This document shows, in pieces, positions 1 through 11,231 of a stretch of DNA of 64,000 bases. The DNA comes from Vibrio tarriae (GTDB taxonomy: Bacteria; Pseudomonadota; Gammaproteobacteria; Enterobacterales; Vibrionaceae). The stretch lies in contig NZ_CP022353.1 of assembly GCF_002216685.1 (NCBI RefSeq), positions 2,847,001 through 2,911,000 on the forward strand. Reading direction: 5' to 3'. The stretch's first letter is position 1. Each line of letters begins with the position of its first letter. Made by a program: the position numbers and the translations under genes. The notes below the pieces were generated by a model. The model saw only the letters and a list, made by a program, of their open reading frames with translations. It was not told the DNA's origin and did not search any database.

Positions 1-1198
1 GATCGGAACCCACTAAGCGCGCATCTGGCGTGCGTTCAAGGAACGCTTTGACCTGTAGGCGGTTTTCTTGTGGTGTGATCGAGCACGTTGCGTACACCAA
101 ACTACCACCGGGTTTGAGTTGTTGCCACATCGCATCCAAAATTTCGCGCTGTAGCTCGGCTAATGCCGCGATATCGTCTGCGCGGCGCAGCCATTTGATG
201 TCGGGATGGCGGCGAATCACGCCGGTCGCCGAACAAGGCGCATCCAACAAGATGCGGTCAAACTGTTCGCCTTGCCACCACTGTTGCGGGTAACGCGCAT
301 CGCCACAAATCACTTGCGCAGTGAGCTGTAAACGCTGCAGGTTTTCTCGCACGCGTTTGAGGCGAGTTTCATCACAATCAATCGCGACGACTTGGCTCGC
401 TGGTGTGCGCTCCAAGATGTGCGCAGTTTTGCCACCGGGGGCCGCGCAGCAATCTAAAATCAGCTCTCCTGCTTGCGGTGCAAGGTAAGTCAGTGCTAAC
501 TGCGCAGCTGCATCTTGTACTGAAACCCAACCTTCGGCGAAACCGGGCAGTTGGTGCACATCACAAGGCGTTTCCAAGCACAGCGCATCTTCGGCTTGCG
601 CATGAGGCGTAGTGACGATGCCAGCTTGTTCGAGCAGGGTTTGATACTCAGCACGAGTATGGTGTTGATGATTGACGCGTAGCCACATCGGCGCTTTGCT
701 GTTGTTGGCTTCAACAATTTGTTGCCACTGCTCTGGATAGCTCTCTTTTAGGAGCTTGAGTAACCAGCTAGGATGACCGTAGCGCCCAGCATCATGGCTG
801 GTGGCTTGGGCATCTAAGCCTTCTTGGTCACGCTGATAGTTACGCAGCACCGCATTGATCAAACCACGCAGACGAGGGCCTTTCAAATCTTGCGCGCCTT
901 CAACGGTTTCCCCTACCGCAGCATGGGCGGGAATACGCATAAAGCTCAGTTGGTATAATCCGACGAGGATCAGGAAGTGGAATACGCGTTGTTTGCCTTT
1001 CAACGGTTTTTCCATCAGAGCTTGGCTGATGGATTCCAAACGTGGCAATTGGCGCAAAACGCCGTAGCAGATCTCTTGCAGCAGGGCGTGATCGCGTGGG
1101 CGAATTTGCTGCTGAGCCGCAGGCAAAGCATTGGACAGGGAGTGCCCTAAATCAACCACTTGGTAAAGAGCCGACGCAGCAGCGGCGCGAACATTCAT
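1..1198 (-). CDS. rsmB: 16S rRNA (cytosine-967-C5) methyltransferase, 3' end cut by window
   Basis: RsmB (Sun/Fmu) makes m5C967 in 16S rRNA with SAM. Reading the minus strand from the ATG at 1196-1198 ([12 protein letters not shown]) gives 399 codons open to the window edge; the family is about 430 residues, so roughly 30 C-terminal residues lie outside. The N-terminal NusB-like RNA-binding region is followed by the SAM motif [14 protein letters not shown], then [10 protein letters not shown] with the catalytic-loop cysteine, and [11 protein letters not shown] with the second cysteine. It lies downstream of def and fmt in the same direction, the usual def-fmt-rsmB order. The hairpin in the fmt-rsmB gap may lower its expression. 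Confidence 0.95.
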   Translation of the reverse strand, partial: MNVRAAAASALYQVVDLGHSLSNALPAAQQQIRPRDHALLQEICYGVLRQLPRLESISQALMEKPLKGKQRVFHFLILVGLYQLSFMRIPAHAAVGETVEGAQDLKGPRLRGLINAVLRNYQRDQEGLDAQATSHDAGRYGHPSWLLKLLKESYPEQWQQIVEANNSKAPMWLRVNHQHHTRAEYQTLLEQAGIVTTPHAQAEDALCLETPCDVHQLPGFAEGWVSVQDAAAQLALTYLAPQAGELILDCCAAPGGKTAHILERTPASQVVAIDCDETRLKRVRENLQRLQLTAQVICGDARYPQQWWQGEQFDRILLDAPCSATGVIRRHPDIKWLRRADDIAALAELQREILDAMWQQLKPGGSLVYATCSITPQENRLQVKAFLERTPDARLVGSD

Positions 1199-1220
1199 AA
1201 TAAAACCTAAACAAAAAGCC

Positions 1221-1249
1221 AAACCCTAGCCATCCATCGGCTAGGGTTT
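1221..1249 (-). terminator. Hairpin between fmt and rsmB, possible attenuator
   Basis: Perfect 10-bp inverted repeat (AAACCCTAGC / GCTAGGGTTT) with a 9-nt loop, followed on the minus strand by GGCTTTTTGTTT. It starts five bases after the fmt stop. Its shape fits a weak intrinsic terminator or processing hairpin inside the def-fmt-rsmB operon. The direction is inferred from the flanking genes. Confidence 0.5.
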
Positions 1250-1253
1250 AGAG

Positions 1254-2201
1254 TTAATTGAGTTGTGAGCCGACGCTAAACCAGTCGGCGCGCGCATTGA
1301 GAATATCTTGTACCGGTAAGGCTTTTTTGCCCGGAATTTGTAGGCTTTCGAGCACCAACACGCCTTGTCCGGTTGCGACGTAAATGCCGCTTTTATCGGC
1401 TTGGACAATGGTGCCCGGAGCTTCAGTCACCGCTTGGGTTTCCACTCGGGCCTGCCAGACTTTGATGCTGTTTTCCGCCACCTCAAAATGGCTCATCGGC
1501 CATGGATTAAAGGCACGAATACAGCGCTCAATATGTGTCGCTGCATCACTCCAGTTAATACGCGCTTCTTCTTTGCTGAGTTTATGCGCGTAGTTCGCCA
1601 ATCCATCATCTTGTTTGACCGCAACCGCTGTGCCTTGAGCGATATCTTGTAAGCACTCGAGCAGCGCTTGTGGACCAAGTTCTGCCAGTTTGTCGTACAT
1701 CGAGGCACTGGTGTCGCTCGCTTCAATCGGCAGAGTCGCGATTTTCAGCATATCGCCGGTATCAAGGCCGACATCCATCCGCATGATGGTTACGCCAGTT
1801 TCGCTATCACCCGCCCAAATGGAGCGCTGGATCGGCGCCGCACCCCGCCAACGCGGCAGAATCGAACCGTGCACATTAATACAGCCAAGTTTAGGTGTAT
1901 CCAAAACTACTTTAGGCAGTAGCAAGCCGTAAGCCACGACCACCATTAAATCGGCGTTGAGTGCGGCAAGCTGTTGTTTAGACTCGTCTGATTTAAAGTT
2001 CTCTGGCTGATAAACCGGAACGTTGTGCTCAAGTGCAAGGGTTTTGACTGGGCTGGCGGTGAGTTTTTTGCCGCGCCCCGCTGGGCGATCCGGTTGGGTG
2101 TAGACCGCAATAATCTCATGCTCCGAAGACAATAACGCCGCCAAGTGACGGGCGGCGAAATCCGGAGTACCTGCAAAGACAATACGTAGTGATTGGCTCA
2201 A
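1254..2201 (-). CDS. fmt: Methionyl-tRNA formyltransferase
   Basis: Transfers a formyl group from 10-formyl-tetrahydrofolate to initiator Met-tRNA. The 315-residue product has the expected family length. N-terminal hydrolase fold: [12 protein letters not shown] near residue 10, the active-site region [19 protein letters not shown] near 105-125 (the N and H of the formyltransferase family) and GDTGDM-type loop LDTGDML. The C-terminal OB-like tRNA-binding domain follows. It is preceded by def, whose product later removes the formyl group, in a minus-strand operon with a 17-base gap. Confidence 0.97.
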   Translation of the reverse strand: MSQSLRIVFAGTPDFAARHLAALLSSEHEIIAVYTQPDRPAGRGKKLTASPVKTLALEHNVPVYQPENFKSDESKQQLAALNADLMVVVAYGLLLPKVVLDTPKLGCINVHGSILPRWRGAAPIQRSIWAGDSETGVTIMRMDVGLDTGDMLKIATLPIEASDTSASMYDKLAELGPQALLECLQDIAQGTAVAVKQDDGLANYAHKLSKEEARINWSDAATHIERCIRAFNPWPMSHFEVAENSIKVWQARVETQAVTEAPGTIVQADKSGIYVATGQGVLVLESLQIPGKKALPVQDILNARADWFSVGSQLN

Positions 2202-2218
2202 GGTTACCTCACAGTAAT

Positions 2219-2728
2219 TTATTTTTTCTCATTGAAGCGTTTGATTTTCTCTAGCTTCTCTTTGATGCGGTTGCGTTTGAGTGGTGACAGATAGTCAACA
2301 AACAGTTTGCCCGCGAGGTGATCGAGTTCGTGCTGTACACAGATAGCCAGCAGGTCATCTGCATCAAACTGGTACTCTTGACCATTGCGATCCAGCGCTT
2401 TTACGGTCACTTCTGCGGCGCGAGGCACTAAAGCTCGCGCACCTGGGACGGACAAACAGCCTTCTTCAATGCCATCTTCACCGCGCTTTTCGATGATCTC
2501 TGGGTTAATCAACACCATAGGCTGATCGCGAGTTTCAGAAATATCGATCACCACGATGCGTTGGTGAATATCGACTTGGGTCGCCGCTAAACCGATGCCT
2601 TCTTCGGCATACATGGTTTCCAACATATCATCGACGATTTGTTGGATTTCTGGGGTGACTTTTTCGACCGGTTTCGCAACGGTACGCAGTCGATCATCTG
2701 GGAATGTTAATACTTGCAATACAGACAT
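2219..2728 (-). CDS. def: Peptide deformylase
   Basis: Fe2+/Zn2+ metalloenzyme that removes the N-formyl group from new proteins. All three family motifs are present: EGIGLAATQ (motif 1), EGCLSVPG (motif 2, metal Cys) and QHELDHL (motif 3, HExxH). I start it at [12 protein letters not shown] (169 aa); a longer frame upstream to 2803 is open but adds residues absent from the family and runs toward the divergent lysM gene. First gene of def-fmt-rsmB. Confidence 0.97.
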   Translation of the reverse strand: MSVLQVLTFPDDRLRTVAKPVEKVTPEIQQIVDDMLETMYAEEGIGLAATQVDIHQRIVVIDISETRDQPMVLINPEIIEKRGEDGIEEGCLSVPGARALVPRAAEVTVKALDRNGQEYQFDADDLLAICVQHELDHLAGKLFVDYLSPLKRNRIKEKLEKIKRFNEKK

Positions 2729-2867
2729 ATACACTCGAAATGTTGAACTGTGCCGAAACAGCTTAATGCGTGTTGGCTCAATTCTAGACATTTTATGACC
2801 CAAATGACAGCATCCGAACGTGATTTCTCCGAACCCCAGTCATTTTTTCGACCAAGGATGCAAGGTC

Positions 2868-3995
2868 ATGGCACGATTAACCCATTATATTGCCTACGCT
2901 TTATTGCCTTTCACTTTACTCAGTGGACAGGTGACCGCGGATGAGCAAACTCCATTGGCTCTCAAACCCAATGCACCGACCACCTATACCGTAGTGAAAG
3001 GGGATACCTTGTGGGATATTTCCGCTCTGTATCTCGATAGCCCATGGCTGTGGCCAAGGCTTTGGCAGGTGAACCCAGAAATTGATAACCCACATTTGAT
3101 CTACCCCGGTGATAAGCTGACGCTGTTTTGGCGTGATGGGCAACCTGTACTCAGTTTAAAACCGATGCGTAAACTGAGCCCGCAAGTACGAGTGCTAGAA
3201 AAACAAGCCGTCCCAACGGTGCAGGAAGGCTTGGTGTTGCCTTATTTGCAATCTGACCGTTTGATGGCCAAAACCGCCTTACAAGATAGTGTGCGTGTGA
3301 TTGGTTCCAATGATGGCCGTCAATATCTCACCAAGCAAGAGCAGCTCTATATCTCAGGAGTGCAAACTGAGAAAAAATGGGGCATTTATCGCGAAGTCGC
3401 TCAATATCAACGTGATGATGAAGTCATGGTTGCGCTGCGTTTAGTGGCGGTGGGCGAGTTGGCGATGACGGGGGGGAACTTTAGTGGCCTAAGCTTGCAA
3501 GAGCAAAATCAAGAGATTTTAGCCAATGATATTGCTTTACCAGAAGTGGATCTCGAAGAACTCCAGCTTTCAACAACGTTCTATCCTCAACCTGCACCTA
3601 CTGGGAGTGAAGCGCACATTCTTGGTTCGCTAGAAGGCAGCCAGTATGCCGGGCAGAATCAAGTGGTGGTGATTGATCAGGGGAGTAGTGATGGCGTTGC
3701 GCAAGGCAGTATGTTTGAACTCTATCAAGCTGGCGTGAAAGTCAACGGTAAACAAGGTCAGTTTACTTACCAAGCCGAAGGATCAGATGCGGATGTGCAA
3801 CTACCGAGCACTAAAGTTGGCACTTTAATGGTGATCCGCCCTTACGAGCGTTTCAGTTTGGCACTCATTACCAACAGTTCGGCACCGATCAGTATTGAGG
3901 TGCTGGCACTGTCTCCACAAGAGGAGAGTCAAGCTGAGCAGCCGGATGTGGCACAATCTGCAGAACAAACTGATTTGGCTGATGATGCCAGTTAA
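2868..3995 (+). CDS. LysM-domain envelope protein
   Basis: 375 residues from the ATG at 2868. An N-terminal hydrophobic stretch (IAYALLPFTLLSGQVTA) ending near ADEQ looks like a Sec signal peptide. A LysM peptidoglycan-binding motif follows (YTVVKGDTLWDISALYLDS ... NPEIDNPHLIYPGDKL). The rest has no catalytic motif I recognise. It is divergent from def and overlaps dprA by one base; this lysM-dprA-smg order is common in gammaproteobacteria. Probably a periplasmic cell-wall-associated protein; the exact role is unknown. An earlier GTG at 2820 is less likely because it would bury the signal peptide. Confidence 0.88.
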   Translation: MARLTHYIAYALLPFTLLSGQVTADEQTPLALKPNAPTTYTVVKGDTLWDISALYLDSPWLWPRLWQVNPEIDNPHLIYPGDKLTLFWRDGQPVLSLKPMRKLSPQVRVLEKQAVPTVQEGLVLPYLQSDRLMAKTALQDSVRVIGSNDGRQYLTKQEQLYISGVQTEKKWGIYREVAQYQRDDEVMVALRLVAVGELAMTGGNFSGLSLQEQNQEILANDIALPEVDLEELQLSTTFYPQPAPTGSEAHILGSLEGSQYAGQNQVVVIDQGSSDGVAQGSMFELYQAGVKVNGKQGQFTYQAEGSDADVQLPSTKVGTLMVIRPYERFSLALITNSSAPISIEVLALSPQEESQAEQPDVAQSAEQTDLADDAS

Positions 3996-5110
3996 TGAAA
4001 GAGCAGGATTTGGCGACATGGTTGGCGCTCTGTTTTACCCCTAAGCTGGGCAGCAAAACCATTTCTCACCTGCTTGCGACCCGTTTGCCAGCCCAGTTGC
4101 AAAGTTTTACGCCTAAGCAATGGTTGGCCAACGGGCTTAAGCCCGAACAACTGGTGTTTTTAACCACTCAAGCGGCTAAGCAAGCCGAGCAGTGTTTGCA
4201 ATGGCGCTCGGCAGCCAATAACCGCTATATCGTCACTCCTCATTGCCCGCTTTATCCCCGTTTATTGAAAGAGATTAGCTCATCGCCTCCCGTCCTGTTT
4301 ATTGAAGGAATATGGGAATCGGTGCATGACCCCGCGGTAGCTATCGTGGGTAGCCGCAATGCCAGTGTTGATGGGCGGCAGATCGCTCGCCAATTTGCCT
4401 CTGAGCTCGCGCAGTCGGGTTTAGTGGTCGCCAGTGGTTTAGCGCTTGGTATTGATGGCTATGCGCACGATGGCGCTTTGCAAGCACAAGGGCAAACCGT
4501 GGCAGTATTAGGCTCAGGACTGGCAAAGGTTTACCCAAAGCAGCATCAAGGGTTAGCGGAGCGGATCATCGCCCAAGGGGCCTTGGTTTCTGAGTTTGCT
4601 CCTCACACGCCTCCTAAAGCTGATCATTTCCCGCGCCGTAACCGGATTATCAGCGGCTTATCGCTGGGCGTTGTAGTGGTAGAAGCGGCGGAGAAAAGCG
4701 GTTCACTCATCACCGCACGCTACGCGGCTGAGCAAGGGCGTGAGGTCTTTGTGGTTCCCGGATCAATTTTTAATGCCGCCAGCCAAGGTAGCAATCAATT
4801 GATTCGCCAAGGCGCTTGTTTGGTGCAAAGTGTGCAACAAATTCATCAAGAGCTCAAAAATGCGCTGACTTGGTCACTCTCTGAACAAGCTCCTTATCAA
4901 GCAACACTTTTTTCTGCTGTACAGGGCGATGAAGAATTGCCATTTCCCGAGCTGTTAGCTAACGTAGGAATAGAAGCTACACCTATTGATATTCTCGCAA
5001 GCCGGACCCAGATACCGGTGCAAGATATCATGATGCAGCTCTTGGAGCTTGAGCTCCTTGGGCATGTGGTTGCAGTACCTGGTGGCTATATTAGAAAGGG
5101 GAGAGGCTAG
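3995..5110 (+). CDS. dprA: DNA processing protein DprA (Smf)
   Basis: Binds incoming single-stranded DNA during natural transformation and loads RecA. 371 residues. The Rossmann-like DprA core carries [67 protein letters not shown] and [20 protein letters not shown] winged-helix-like C-terminal domain follows ([20 protein letters not shown]). Its ATG overlaps the lysM stop by one base, so translational coupling is likely. Vibrio cholerae is naturally competent on chitin, which fits. Confidence 0.97.
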   Translation: MKEQDLATWLALCFTPKLGSKTISHLLATRLPAQLQSFTPKQWLANGLKPEQLVFLTTQAAKQAEQCLQWRSAANNRYIVTPHCPLYPRLLKEISSSPPVLFIEGIWESVHDPAVAIVGSRNASVDGRQIARQFASELAQSGLVVASGLALGIDGYAHDGALQAQGQTVAVLGSGLAKVYPKQHQGLAERIIAQGALVSEFAPHTPPKADHFPRRNRIISGLSLGVVVVEAAEKSGSLITARYAAEQGREVFVVPGSIFNAASQGSNQLIRQGACLVQSVQQIHQELKNALTWSLSEQAPYQATLFSAVQGDEELPFPELLANVGIEATPIDILASRTQIPVQDIMMQLLELELLGHVVAVPGGYIRKGRG

Positions 5111-5112
5111 CT

Positions 5113-5589
5113 ATGATGATGGATATTTTGATGTATCTGTTCGAAACCTACGTCCATAGCGATGCAGATTTGCAAGTGGATCAGGACCAGTTGGAAGATG
5201 AACTGCTGCGTGCTGGGTTTCACCAAAAAGACATCTACAAGGCCCTCCACTGGTTGGAAGAGCTGGCGGCTTTGCAACAAACCGATGCACAAACCGCCAT
5301 TGCGAAAAGTGCACCCACTTCAATGCGTATTTACGCGCCGGAAGAGATTGAACGACTGGATCTCGAATCGCGTGGTTTCCTGCTGTTTCTTGAACACATC
5401 AATGTGCTGACCCCAGAAACGCGTGAAATGGTGATTGACCGTGTCATGGGATTAGAAACCGATGAGTTTGAGCTTGATGACCTGAAATGGATCATCCTGA
5501 TGGTGCTGTTCAATGTCCCGGGTAATGAAAATGCTTACACATTGATGGAAGAGCTGCTGTACAGCAAAGAACAAGGCATTTTGCATTAA
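5113..5589 (+). CDS. smg: Smg family protein (DUF494)
   Basis: 158-residue acidic protein of the Smg/DUF494 family, whose biochemical role is not established. It begins [17 protein letters not shown] and contains the family segment [19 protein letters not shown]; the C-terminus is [15 protein letters not shown]. It starts two bases after the dprA stop with GAGG upstream, so it belongs to the lysM-dprA-smg operon. Either of the first two ATGs (5113 or 5116) could start it. Confidence 0.93.
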   Translation: MMMDILMYLFETYVHSDADLQVDQDQLEDELLRAGFHQKDIYKALHWLEELAALQQTDAQTAIAKSAPTSMRIYAPEEIERLDLESRGFLLFLEHINVLTPETREMVIDRVMGLETDEFELDDLKWIILMVLFNVPGNENAYTLMEELLYSKEQGILH

Positions 5590-5604
5590 GCGTGTGATGT
5601 GTCT

Positions 5605-6171
5605 ATGAGTCGTAAAATTGACCCGCAACTGTTTGCCGCTCATGAGCATGCGCTGCAATCTTCCCCTTGTCCGCAATGTGGCGCAGCATTACAACTGCGC
5701 CACGGCAAACATGGCCCTTTTTTAGGTTGCACCGCGTATCCAGAGTGTGACTACATCAAACCTCTGCATCAAAATGATGGGCATATCATCAAAGAACTCG
5801 GTGTGCCTTGCCCTGAATGTGGACATGAACTGGTGCTGCGCCAAGGTCGTTACGGGATGTTTATTGGCTGTAGCCACTACCCGCAGTGCCATCATATCGA
5901 GTCGATGGATTTCCCTTCGCAAGAGGAAACATCGCCAGATATCCTTTGCCCGGAATGCGGTAAAGGCCACCTTATCGAACGCAAATCTCGCTTCGGTAAA
6001 CTGTTTTATGCGTGTGATGCGTATCCTAAATGTAAATTTGCTTTAAATAGTAAACCGATTGCTCAGGCTTGTGCTCAGTGTGGCTTTACGGTGATGATGG
6101 AAAAGAAAAGTGCAGCAGGCATGCGCTATCAATGTGCTAATCGTCAATGTGGGCATATTCAGGAATGCTAG
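5605..6171 (+). CDS. Topoisomerase I-type C4 zinc finger protein
   Basis: 188 residues made almost entirely of tandem zinc fingers of the kind found at the C-terminus of topoisomerase I. Four units are visible: CPQC...CTAYPEC, CPEC...CSHYPQC, CPEC...CDAYPKC and a more diverged CAQC...CANRQC. There is no topoisomerase catalytic domain. The protein should bind single-stranded nucleic acid; the role is inferred. Equivalent to YrdD of E. coli, which also sits beside smg. I chose the ATG at 5605; a GTG at 5599 is also in frame. Confidence 0.9.
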   Translation: MSRKIDPQLFAAHEHALQSSPCPQCGAALQLRHGKHGPFLGCTAYPECDYIKPLHQNDGHIIKELGVPCPECGHELVLRQGRYGMFIGCSHYPQCHHIESMDFPSQEETSPDILCPECGKGHLIERKSRFGKLFYACDAYPKCKFALNSKPIAQACAQCGFTVMMEKKSAAGMRYQCANRQCGHIQEC

Positions 6172-6199
6172 CTTCATCATGCTCATCGCATAAAGAGTT

Positions 6200-6222
6200 A
6201 AAGCCGCGTTAGACGCGGCTTT
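6200..6222. terminator. Terminator between the zinc finger gene and purK
   Basis: Nine-base-pair GC-rich stem (AAAGCCGCG / CGCGGCTTT) with a 5-nt loop, flanked by T-rich and A-rich sequence, between two convergent genes. It could end transcription from either side. Confidence 0.8.
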
Positions 6223-6243
6223 ATTGCATTAGTGAGGTATGGA

Positions 6244-7377
6244 TTAAGGCAGAATTTCCTTTGCTACTGCGTGTACGGCAGGAAAAGCCTTCTCATCTAA
6301 CACGGCCGCTAATTGGCACAGTTTGCGCTGTAACTCACCACTGTAATCAGCGGTCACATTGATATGCCCCATTTTGCGTCCTGGGCGTTTGGCTTTGCCG
6401 TACCAATGTACGTGGCAGCCTTCCATCGCCAATACTTCTGCGGGCAGTTGGTCTTCACCGAGAATATTGATCATCGCGGTTTCACGAACCAGTTTGGTGC
6501 TACCCAGCGGCAAGCCGCACACTGCGCGTAAGTGGTTTTCAAACTGACAGGTTTCTGCGCCTTGTTGAGTCCAGTGACCAGAATTGTGTACGCGTGGTGC
6601 GATTTCATTGACCAGTAATTGGCCTTGTACTTCAAAAAACTCCAGCGCTAATACACCGACATAATTGAGCTGCTCGGCCACCGCTTTAAACATGGCTTCC
6701 GCTTGAGTTTGCAGCGCAGGAGCATCAATGGCGGTAGAAAGGCTCAACACACCTTGGGTATGAACGTTCTCCGCTAAAGGATACACCACAACATCGCCGA
6801 CTAGGTTACGTGCACCGACTAGTGACACTTCGCGATCAAAAGCGACAAATTCTTCTGCCACAATTGCTTGTTCAGGGTTGGCTGCCAGATATTGCGCAAG
6901 TTCTTGCCAAACCGATTCGATCTGCGTTGGTTCTTTCAAGCGCCATTGGCCTTTTCCATCGTAGCCTCCGAGTGCACTTTTCAGCACCATAGGCAATCCA
7001 ATCTCGGCGATGGCTGAGGTTAGGTCGTCTCGGCTGCGGATCATCGCATAACGTGCATTCGCCACTTGGGCGCGATCCAGCAAGGCTTTTTCTAAGCGAC
7101 GATCGCCGCCAGCTTTGATAGCTTCAGAACTTGGGTAAAGTTTGCCACTGTGTGCACAGAGATCGAGGATCGGATGAGGAATGTGTTCAAACTCAGCGGT
7201 GATCACATCGACTTGTTCAATCGCTTGCTCCAAGCCATGCCCAAGCACAGTTTGCGTTAAGGGGTGCACAATGTTTTCGCTACCCACATCAAAAGCGATC
7301 GTTTCAATATTGAGCGGTGCTCCGGCGAGCGACATCATGCGCGCCAGCTGACCAGCGCCGAGAACCAACACACGCAT
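6244..7377 (-). CDS. purK: N5-carboxyaminoimidazole ribonucleotide synthase
   Basis: ATP-grasp enzyme that carboxylates AIR with bicarbonate to N5-CAIR in purine synthesis. 377 residues. N-terminal [23 protein letters not shown]-grasp motifs [17 protein letters not shown] and [17 protein letters not shown]; active-site [19 protein letters not shown]-terminal [18 protein letters not shown]. It starts three bases after the purE stop, and PurE uses its product. A PurR operator upstream of purE should control both. Confidence 0.97.
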   Translation of the reverse strand: MRVLVLGAGQLARMMSLAGAPLNIETIAFDVGSENIVHPLTQTVLGHGLEQAIEQVDVITAEFEHIPHPILDLCAHSGKLYPSSEAIKAGGDRRLEKALLDRAQVANARYAMIRSRDDLTSAIAEIGLPMVLKSALGGYDGKGQWRLKEPTQIESVWQELAQYLAANPEQAIVAEEFVAFDREVSLVGARNLVGDVVVYPLAENVHTQGVLSLSTAIDAPALQTQAEAMFKAVAEQLNYVGVLALEFFEVQGQLLVNEIAPRVHNSGHWTQQGAETCQFENHLRAVCGLPLGSTKLVRETAMINILGEDQLPAEVLAMEGCHVHWYGKAKRPGRKMGHINVTADYSGELQRKLCQLAAVLDEKAFPAVHAVAKEILP

Positions 7378-7380
7378 CTG

Positions 7381-7866
7381 TTACTCCTCAGCCGGGTTTG
7401 GGTTATCCAACACAGATTGAGTCTGCTTAGCGCGGAAAGCTTCCACTTTACTCATCACTGCTGGGTTGTGAATGCCGATGATTTGCGCGGCAAGTAATCC
7501 TGCATTCGCGGCACCAGCTTCACCAATGGCGAGCGTACCCACCGCAATGCCTTTTGGCATCTGCACAATGGAGTATAACGAGTCGAGCCCTGACAGAGCG
7601 CGAGATTGAACGGGCACGCCTAACACTGGCAAGCTAGTGAATGCGGCGGTCATTCCGGGAAGATGCGCAGCACCGCCCGCTCCAGCGATGATCACTTGTA
7701 AACCGCGTTCTTTGGCGCTAGAGGCGTAGTCGGCCAAAAGATGAGGAGTACGGTGCGCAGAAACCACTTTGGTCTCGTAAGCCACACCAAACTGGTCAAG
7801 CATCTCTGCTGCGTGTTTCATGGTTGGCCAGTCTGACTTGGAACCCATGATAATACCGACTGTCAT
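7381..7866 (-). CDS. purE: N5-carboxyaminoimidazole ribonucleotide mutase
   Basis: Converts N5-CAIR to CAIR. The 161-residue product shows the class I PurE signature: [18 protein letters not shown] at the start, [15 protein letters not shown] (active-site His in SAHRTP) and [16 protein letters not shown]. First gene of purEK. Upstream are a TATAAT (minus strand, plus coordinates 7918-7923) and a PurR operator. Confidence 0.97.
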   Translation of the reverse strand: MTVGIIMGSKSDWPTMKHAAEMLDQFGVAYETKVVSAHRTPHLLADYASSAKERGLQVIIAGAGGAAHLPGMTAAFTSLPVLGVPVQSRALSGLDSLYSIVQMPKGIAVGTLAIGEAGAANAGLLAAQIIGIHNPAVMSKVEAFRAKQTQSVLDNPNPAEE

Positions 7867-7917
7867 CTCAAACTCCTTCAGTGTTATTTATTGGGCAAGC
7901 AAGCCCGCTTGCGGCGC

Positions 7918-7955
7918 ATTATACGGGGATTTTTTTCTCAAGCAAACGTTTGCTT
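7918..7955 (-). promoter_or_regulatory. purEK promoter with PurR operator
   Basis: A perfect 16-bp palindrome, AAGCAAACGTTTGCTT at 7940-7955, matches the PurR operator consensus (ACGCAAACGTTTGCGT type). On the minus strand it lies just upstream of a TATAAT at 7918-7923, so the repressor would cover the -35 region (TTTGCT, 16-base spacing). The purE ATG is about 50 bases further. PurR with hypoxanthine or guanine repressing purEK is established in E. coli; here it is inferred from the site. Confidence 0.85.
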
Positions 7956-8032
7956 TTTCTGGTTGATGAGAAGAACTGGTCAATTGCTCCACGATTTGTA
8001 CACTGAGCACAAATGAAAGAGGAGTGGCTCTG

Positions 8033-8590
8033 GTGGAGAATCTACAACAGGCGGTGGATGCGCTGCGCAAAGGTTGCGTTATTGCCTATCCAACCGAAGG
8101 AGTGTTTGGTTTGGGGTGTGATCCGGATAACCAAACCGCTATGCTGCGCTTATTGGCGATCAAGCAGCGCCCCGTGGAAAAAGGGGTGATCTTAATTGCC
8201 GCTAGCTATGCGCAGTTGCGCCCTTATGTCGATGAAACGCAATTAACCGCAGATCAACTGACACAAGTGCTTGCTTCATGGCCCGCGCCACTGACTTGGG
8301 TCATGCCAGCCAGCGGTGATACGCCAAGCTGGGTTCGTGGTCAGTTTGATACCGTTGCCGTGCGTGTTTCGGATCATCCGATCGTTCAGAAGTTATGTCT
8401 CGCCTTTGGGAAGCCACTGACTTCAACCAGTGCTAATCTAAGTGGCCAGCCCGCGTGCGTAACTCGACAAGAAGTCATGGTTCAGCTAGGCAATCAGATT
8501 GCGGTTGTAGTAGAAGGGAAGACCAGTGGCCGTCATGGACCGAGCGAAATTCGTGATGCTCGCAGCTTACAAGTGTTAAGACAGGGATAA
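8033..8590 (+). CDS. tsaC: L-threonylcarbamoyladenylate synthase (YrdC family)
   Basis: Makes threonylcarbamoyl-AMP from threonine, bicarbonate and ATP, the first step toward t6A37 in ANN-decoding tRNAs. 185 residues from the GTG at 8033 (MENLQQAVDAL), which has GGAG eight bases upstream; the GTG at 8024 sits too close to that site. Family motifs: VIAYPTEGVFGLGCDPDN, the KQRP motif (AIKQRPVEKGVIL) and TSTSANLSGQPA. It is followed at short distance by hemF and aroE, as in E. coli. Confidence 0.94.
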   Translation: MENLQQAVDALRKGCVIAYPTEGVFGLGCDPDNQTAMLRLLAIKQRPVEKGVILIAASYAQLRPYVDETQLTADQLTQVLASWPAPLTWVMPASGDTPSWVRGQFDTVAVRVSDHPIVQKLCLAFGKPLTSTSANLSGQPACVTRQEVMVQLGNQIAVVVEGKTSGRHGPSEIRDARSLQVLRQG

Positions 8591-9526
<936 letters not shown>

Positions 9527-9587
9527 CAGGCAACGTTCTGAGTGATAGGGTCGCGCAAGTGACCCTTTTGATTGTTTAGGCAAGGAT

Positions 9588-10424
9588 ATGGCTTCTCAAA
9601 TCGATCAGTATGCCGTTTTTGGTAACCCCATTAATCACAGTAAATCCCCCTTTATTCATACGCTGTTTGCACGACAAACCCAGCAGTCCATGATCTATAC
9701 CGCACAGTGCACGCCAGTGGATGGGTTTACTGAGGCGGCGAAACATTTTTTTGCGCAAGGTGGACGAGGTTGTAATGTTACCGTGCCATTTAAAGAGGAG
9801 GCGTACCGCTTTGCCGATCGCTTAACGGAACGCGCGCGTTTAGCCGGTGCGGTAAACACGTTAAAAAAGCTGGATGATGGCGAAATACTCGGAGACAACA
9901 CCGATGGTGAAGGCTTAGTGCAAGATCTACTCGCGCAGCAAGTGCTACTGAAAGGCGCGACGATTTTGTTGATTGGTGCCGGTGGTGCGGCGCGTGGCGT
10001 GCTCAAGCCGTTATTAGATCAGCAGCCCGCCTCTATTACCGTCACGAATCGTACCTTTGCGAAAGCGGAGCAGTTGGCTGAGCTTGTGGCCGCTTATGGT
10101 GAGGTAAAGGCGCAAGCGTTCGAACAGCTTAAACAAAGTTATGATGTGATCATCAACTCGACCTCTGCCAGTCTCGATGGTGAATTGCCCGTGATTGATC
10201 CGGTGATCTTTTCATCTCGCTCCGTCTGCTATGACATGATGTATGGCAAAGGCTATACCGTGTTTAATCAATGGGCGCGACAACATGGCTGCGCGCAAGT
10301 GATCGATGGCTTAGGCATGTTAGTGGGACAAGCGGCTGAAAGTTTTATGCTATGGCGTGGTTTACGTCCGGGCACGAAACAAATTTTGCGTGAACTGCGT
10401 AAAAATCTAGAAGGTGCGCTATGA
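9588..10424 (+). CDS. aroE: Shikimate dehydrogenase
   Basis: NADPH-dependent reduction of 3-dehydroshikimate to shikimate in aromatic amino acid synthesis. 278 residues. Substrate-binding [17 protein letters not shown], catalytic-Lys region [25 protein letters not shown], and the nucleotide-binding loop [10 protein letters not shown] followed by [12 protein letters not shown]. The next gene overlaps its end by four bases. Confidence 0.97.
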   Translation: MASQIDQYAVFGNPINHSKSPFIHTLFARQTQQSMIYTAQCTPVDGFTEAAKHFFAQGGRGCNVTVPFKEEAYRFADRLTERARLAGAVNTLKKLDDGEILGDNTDGEGLVQDLLAQQVLLKGATILLIGAGGAARGVLKPLLDQQPASITVTNRTFAKAEQLAELVAAYGEVKAQAFEQLKQSYDVIINSTSASLDGELPVIDPVIFSSRSVCYDMMYGKGYTVFNQWARQHGCAQVIDGLGMLVGQAAESFMLWRGLRPGTKQILRELRKNLEGAL

Positions 10425-10696
10425 ACCAATCCATCTTGTTTCCCGATTTACAGCATTGGGATGAGGCAAAACAAGCCGTTGTATTTTTTGCTCAGCAAAA
10501 CGGAGCATTAATCGAATGTCTTGTGGCGCGACAAGTTCTACAAGAGCTCTCAGGTGAAGCTTTAGCAGAATCGCAACACGTGATGACGGCATTCAGTGAG
10601 TGGCGTTTTGACCTAGAGGAACTCGCCGAACAGGCGATTGAAAACGAAATGTTTAACTCTCTAGGCCAAATTGAGATCACTCGCGAACGGTTTTAA
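10421..10696 (+). CDS. DUF1488 family protein
   Basis: 91-residue small protein of the DUF1488 type commonly found right after aroE in Vibrionaceae and Enterobacteriaceae. It begins [28 protein letters not shown] and ends with a predicted helix. Function unknown. Its start overlaps the aroE stop by four bases (ATGA), so coupling is likely. Its last 20 bases overlap the convergent gene on the other strand. Confidence 0.85.
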   Translation: MNQSILFPDLQHWDEAKQAVVFFAQQNGALIECLVARQVLQELSGEALAESQHVMTAFSEWRFDLEELAEQAIENEMFNSLGQIEITRERF

Positions 10697-11231
10697 CGTC
10701 ATTCAGATAGTCATTCTTACTCTGAACATAATTACTGGACGATTTAACGAGAAAAGCACGCTCCTTATCATTGAGAGGACGTGCTTGCTTGACCGGGCTA
10801 CCCATGTACAGAAAGCCACTTTCGAGCCTTTTCCCGGGCGGAACTAAACTTCCTGCACCGATCATGATATCATTTTCAATCACCGCACCATCCAACACGA
10901 TAGACCCCATGCCGACGAGAACTCGATCATGAATGGTGCAGCCGTGTAGCATAACCTTATGGCCAATGGTCACATCATCCCCAATGCATAACGGATACCC
11001 ATTCGGGTTTTCGGCATTTTTGTGAGTGACATGCAGTACCGAACCATCTTGAATATTGGTGCGTTTACCAATCCGAATATGGTTAACATCGCCCCGTGCT
11101 GCCACTAAAGGCCAAATACTGGCATCGTCGCCCAGTTCTATATCACCCACAAGCACAGCACTGCTATCTATATAAACCCCTTCACCAAGCTTGGGCACTA
11201 TGCCTTTGTAGCTACGAATTGAACTCATCAT
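10677..11231 (-). CDS. yrdA: Gamma-carbonic-anhydrase-like hexapeptide-repeat protein (YrdA)
   Basis: 184-residue left-handed beta-helix protein. Hexapeptide repeats run from about residue 15 to 150 (GDIELGDDASIWPLVAARGD, IGDDVTIGHKVMLHGC, IENDIMIGAGSLV). The metal-ligand region includes HVTHKN, GHKVMLHGC and nearby His residues, as in gamma-class carbonic anhydrases. Activity of YrdA proteins is not settled. The start lies just after AGGGTGAA. It converges on, and overlaps by 20 bases, the DUF1488 gene. Confidence 0.9.
   Translation of the reverse strand: MMSSIRSYKGIVPKLGEGVYIDSSAVLVGDIELGDDASIWPLVAARGDVNHIRIGKRTNIQDGSVLHVTHKNAENPNGYPLCIGDDVTIGHKVMLHGCTIHDRVLVGMGSIVLDGAVIENDIMIGAGSLVPPGKRLESGFLYMGSPVKQARPLNDKERAFLVKSSSNYVQSKNDYLNDVKTVRE

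Noticed and set aside
2729..2803. 25-residue N-terminal extension of peptide deformylase
   Set aside because: The family starts at MSVLQVL; the extension is probably untranslated leader.
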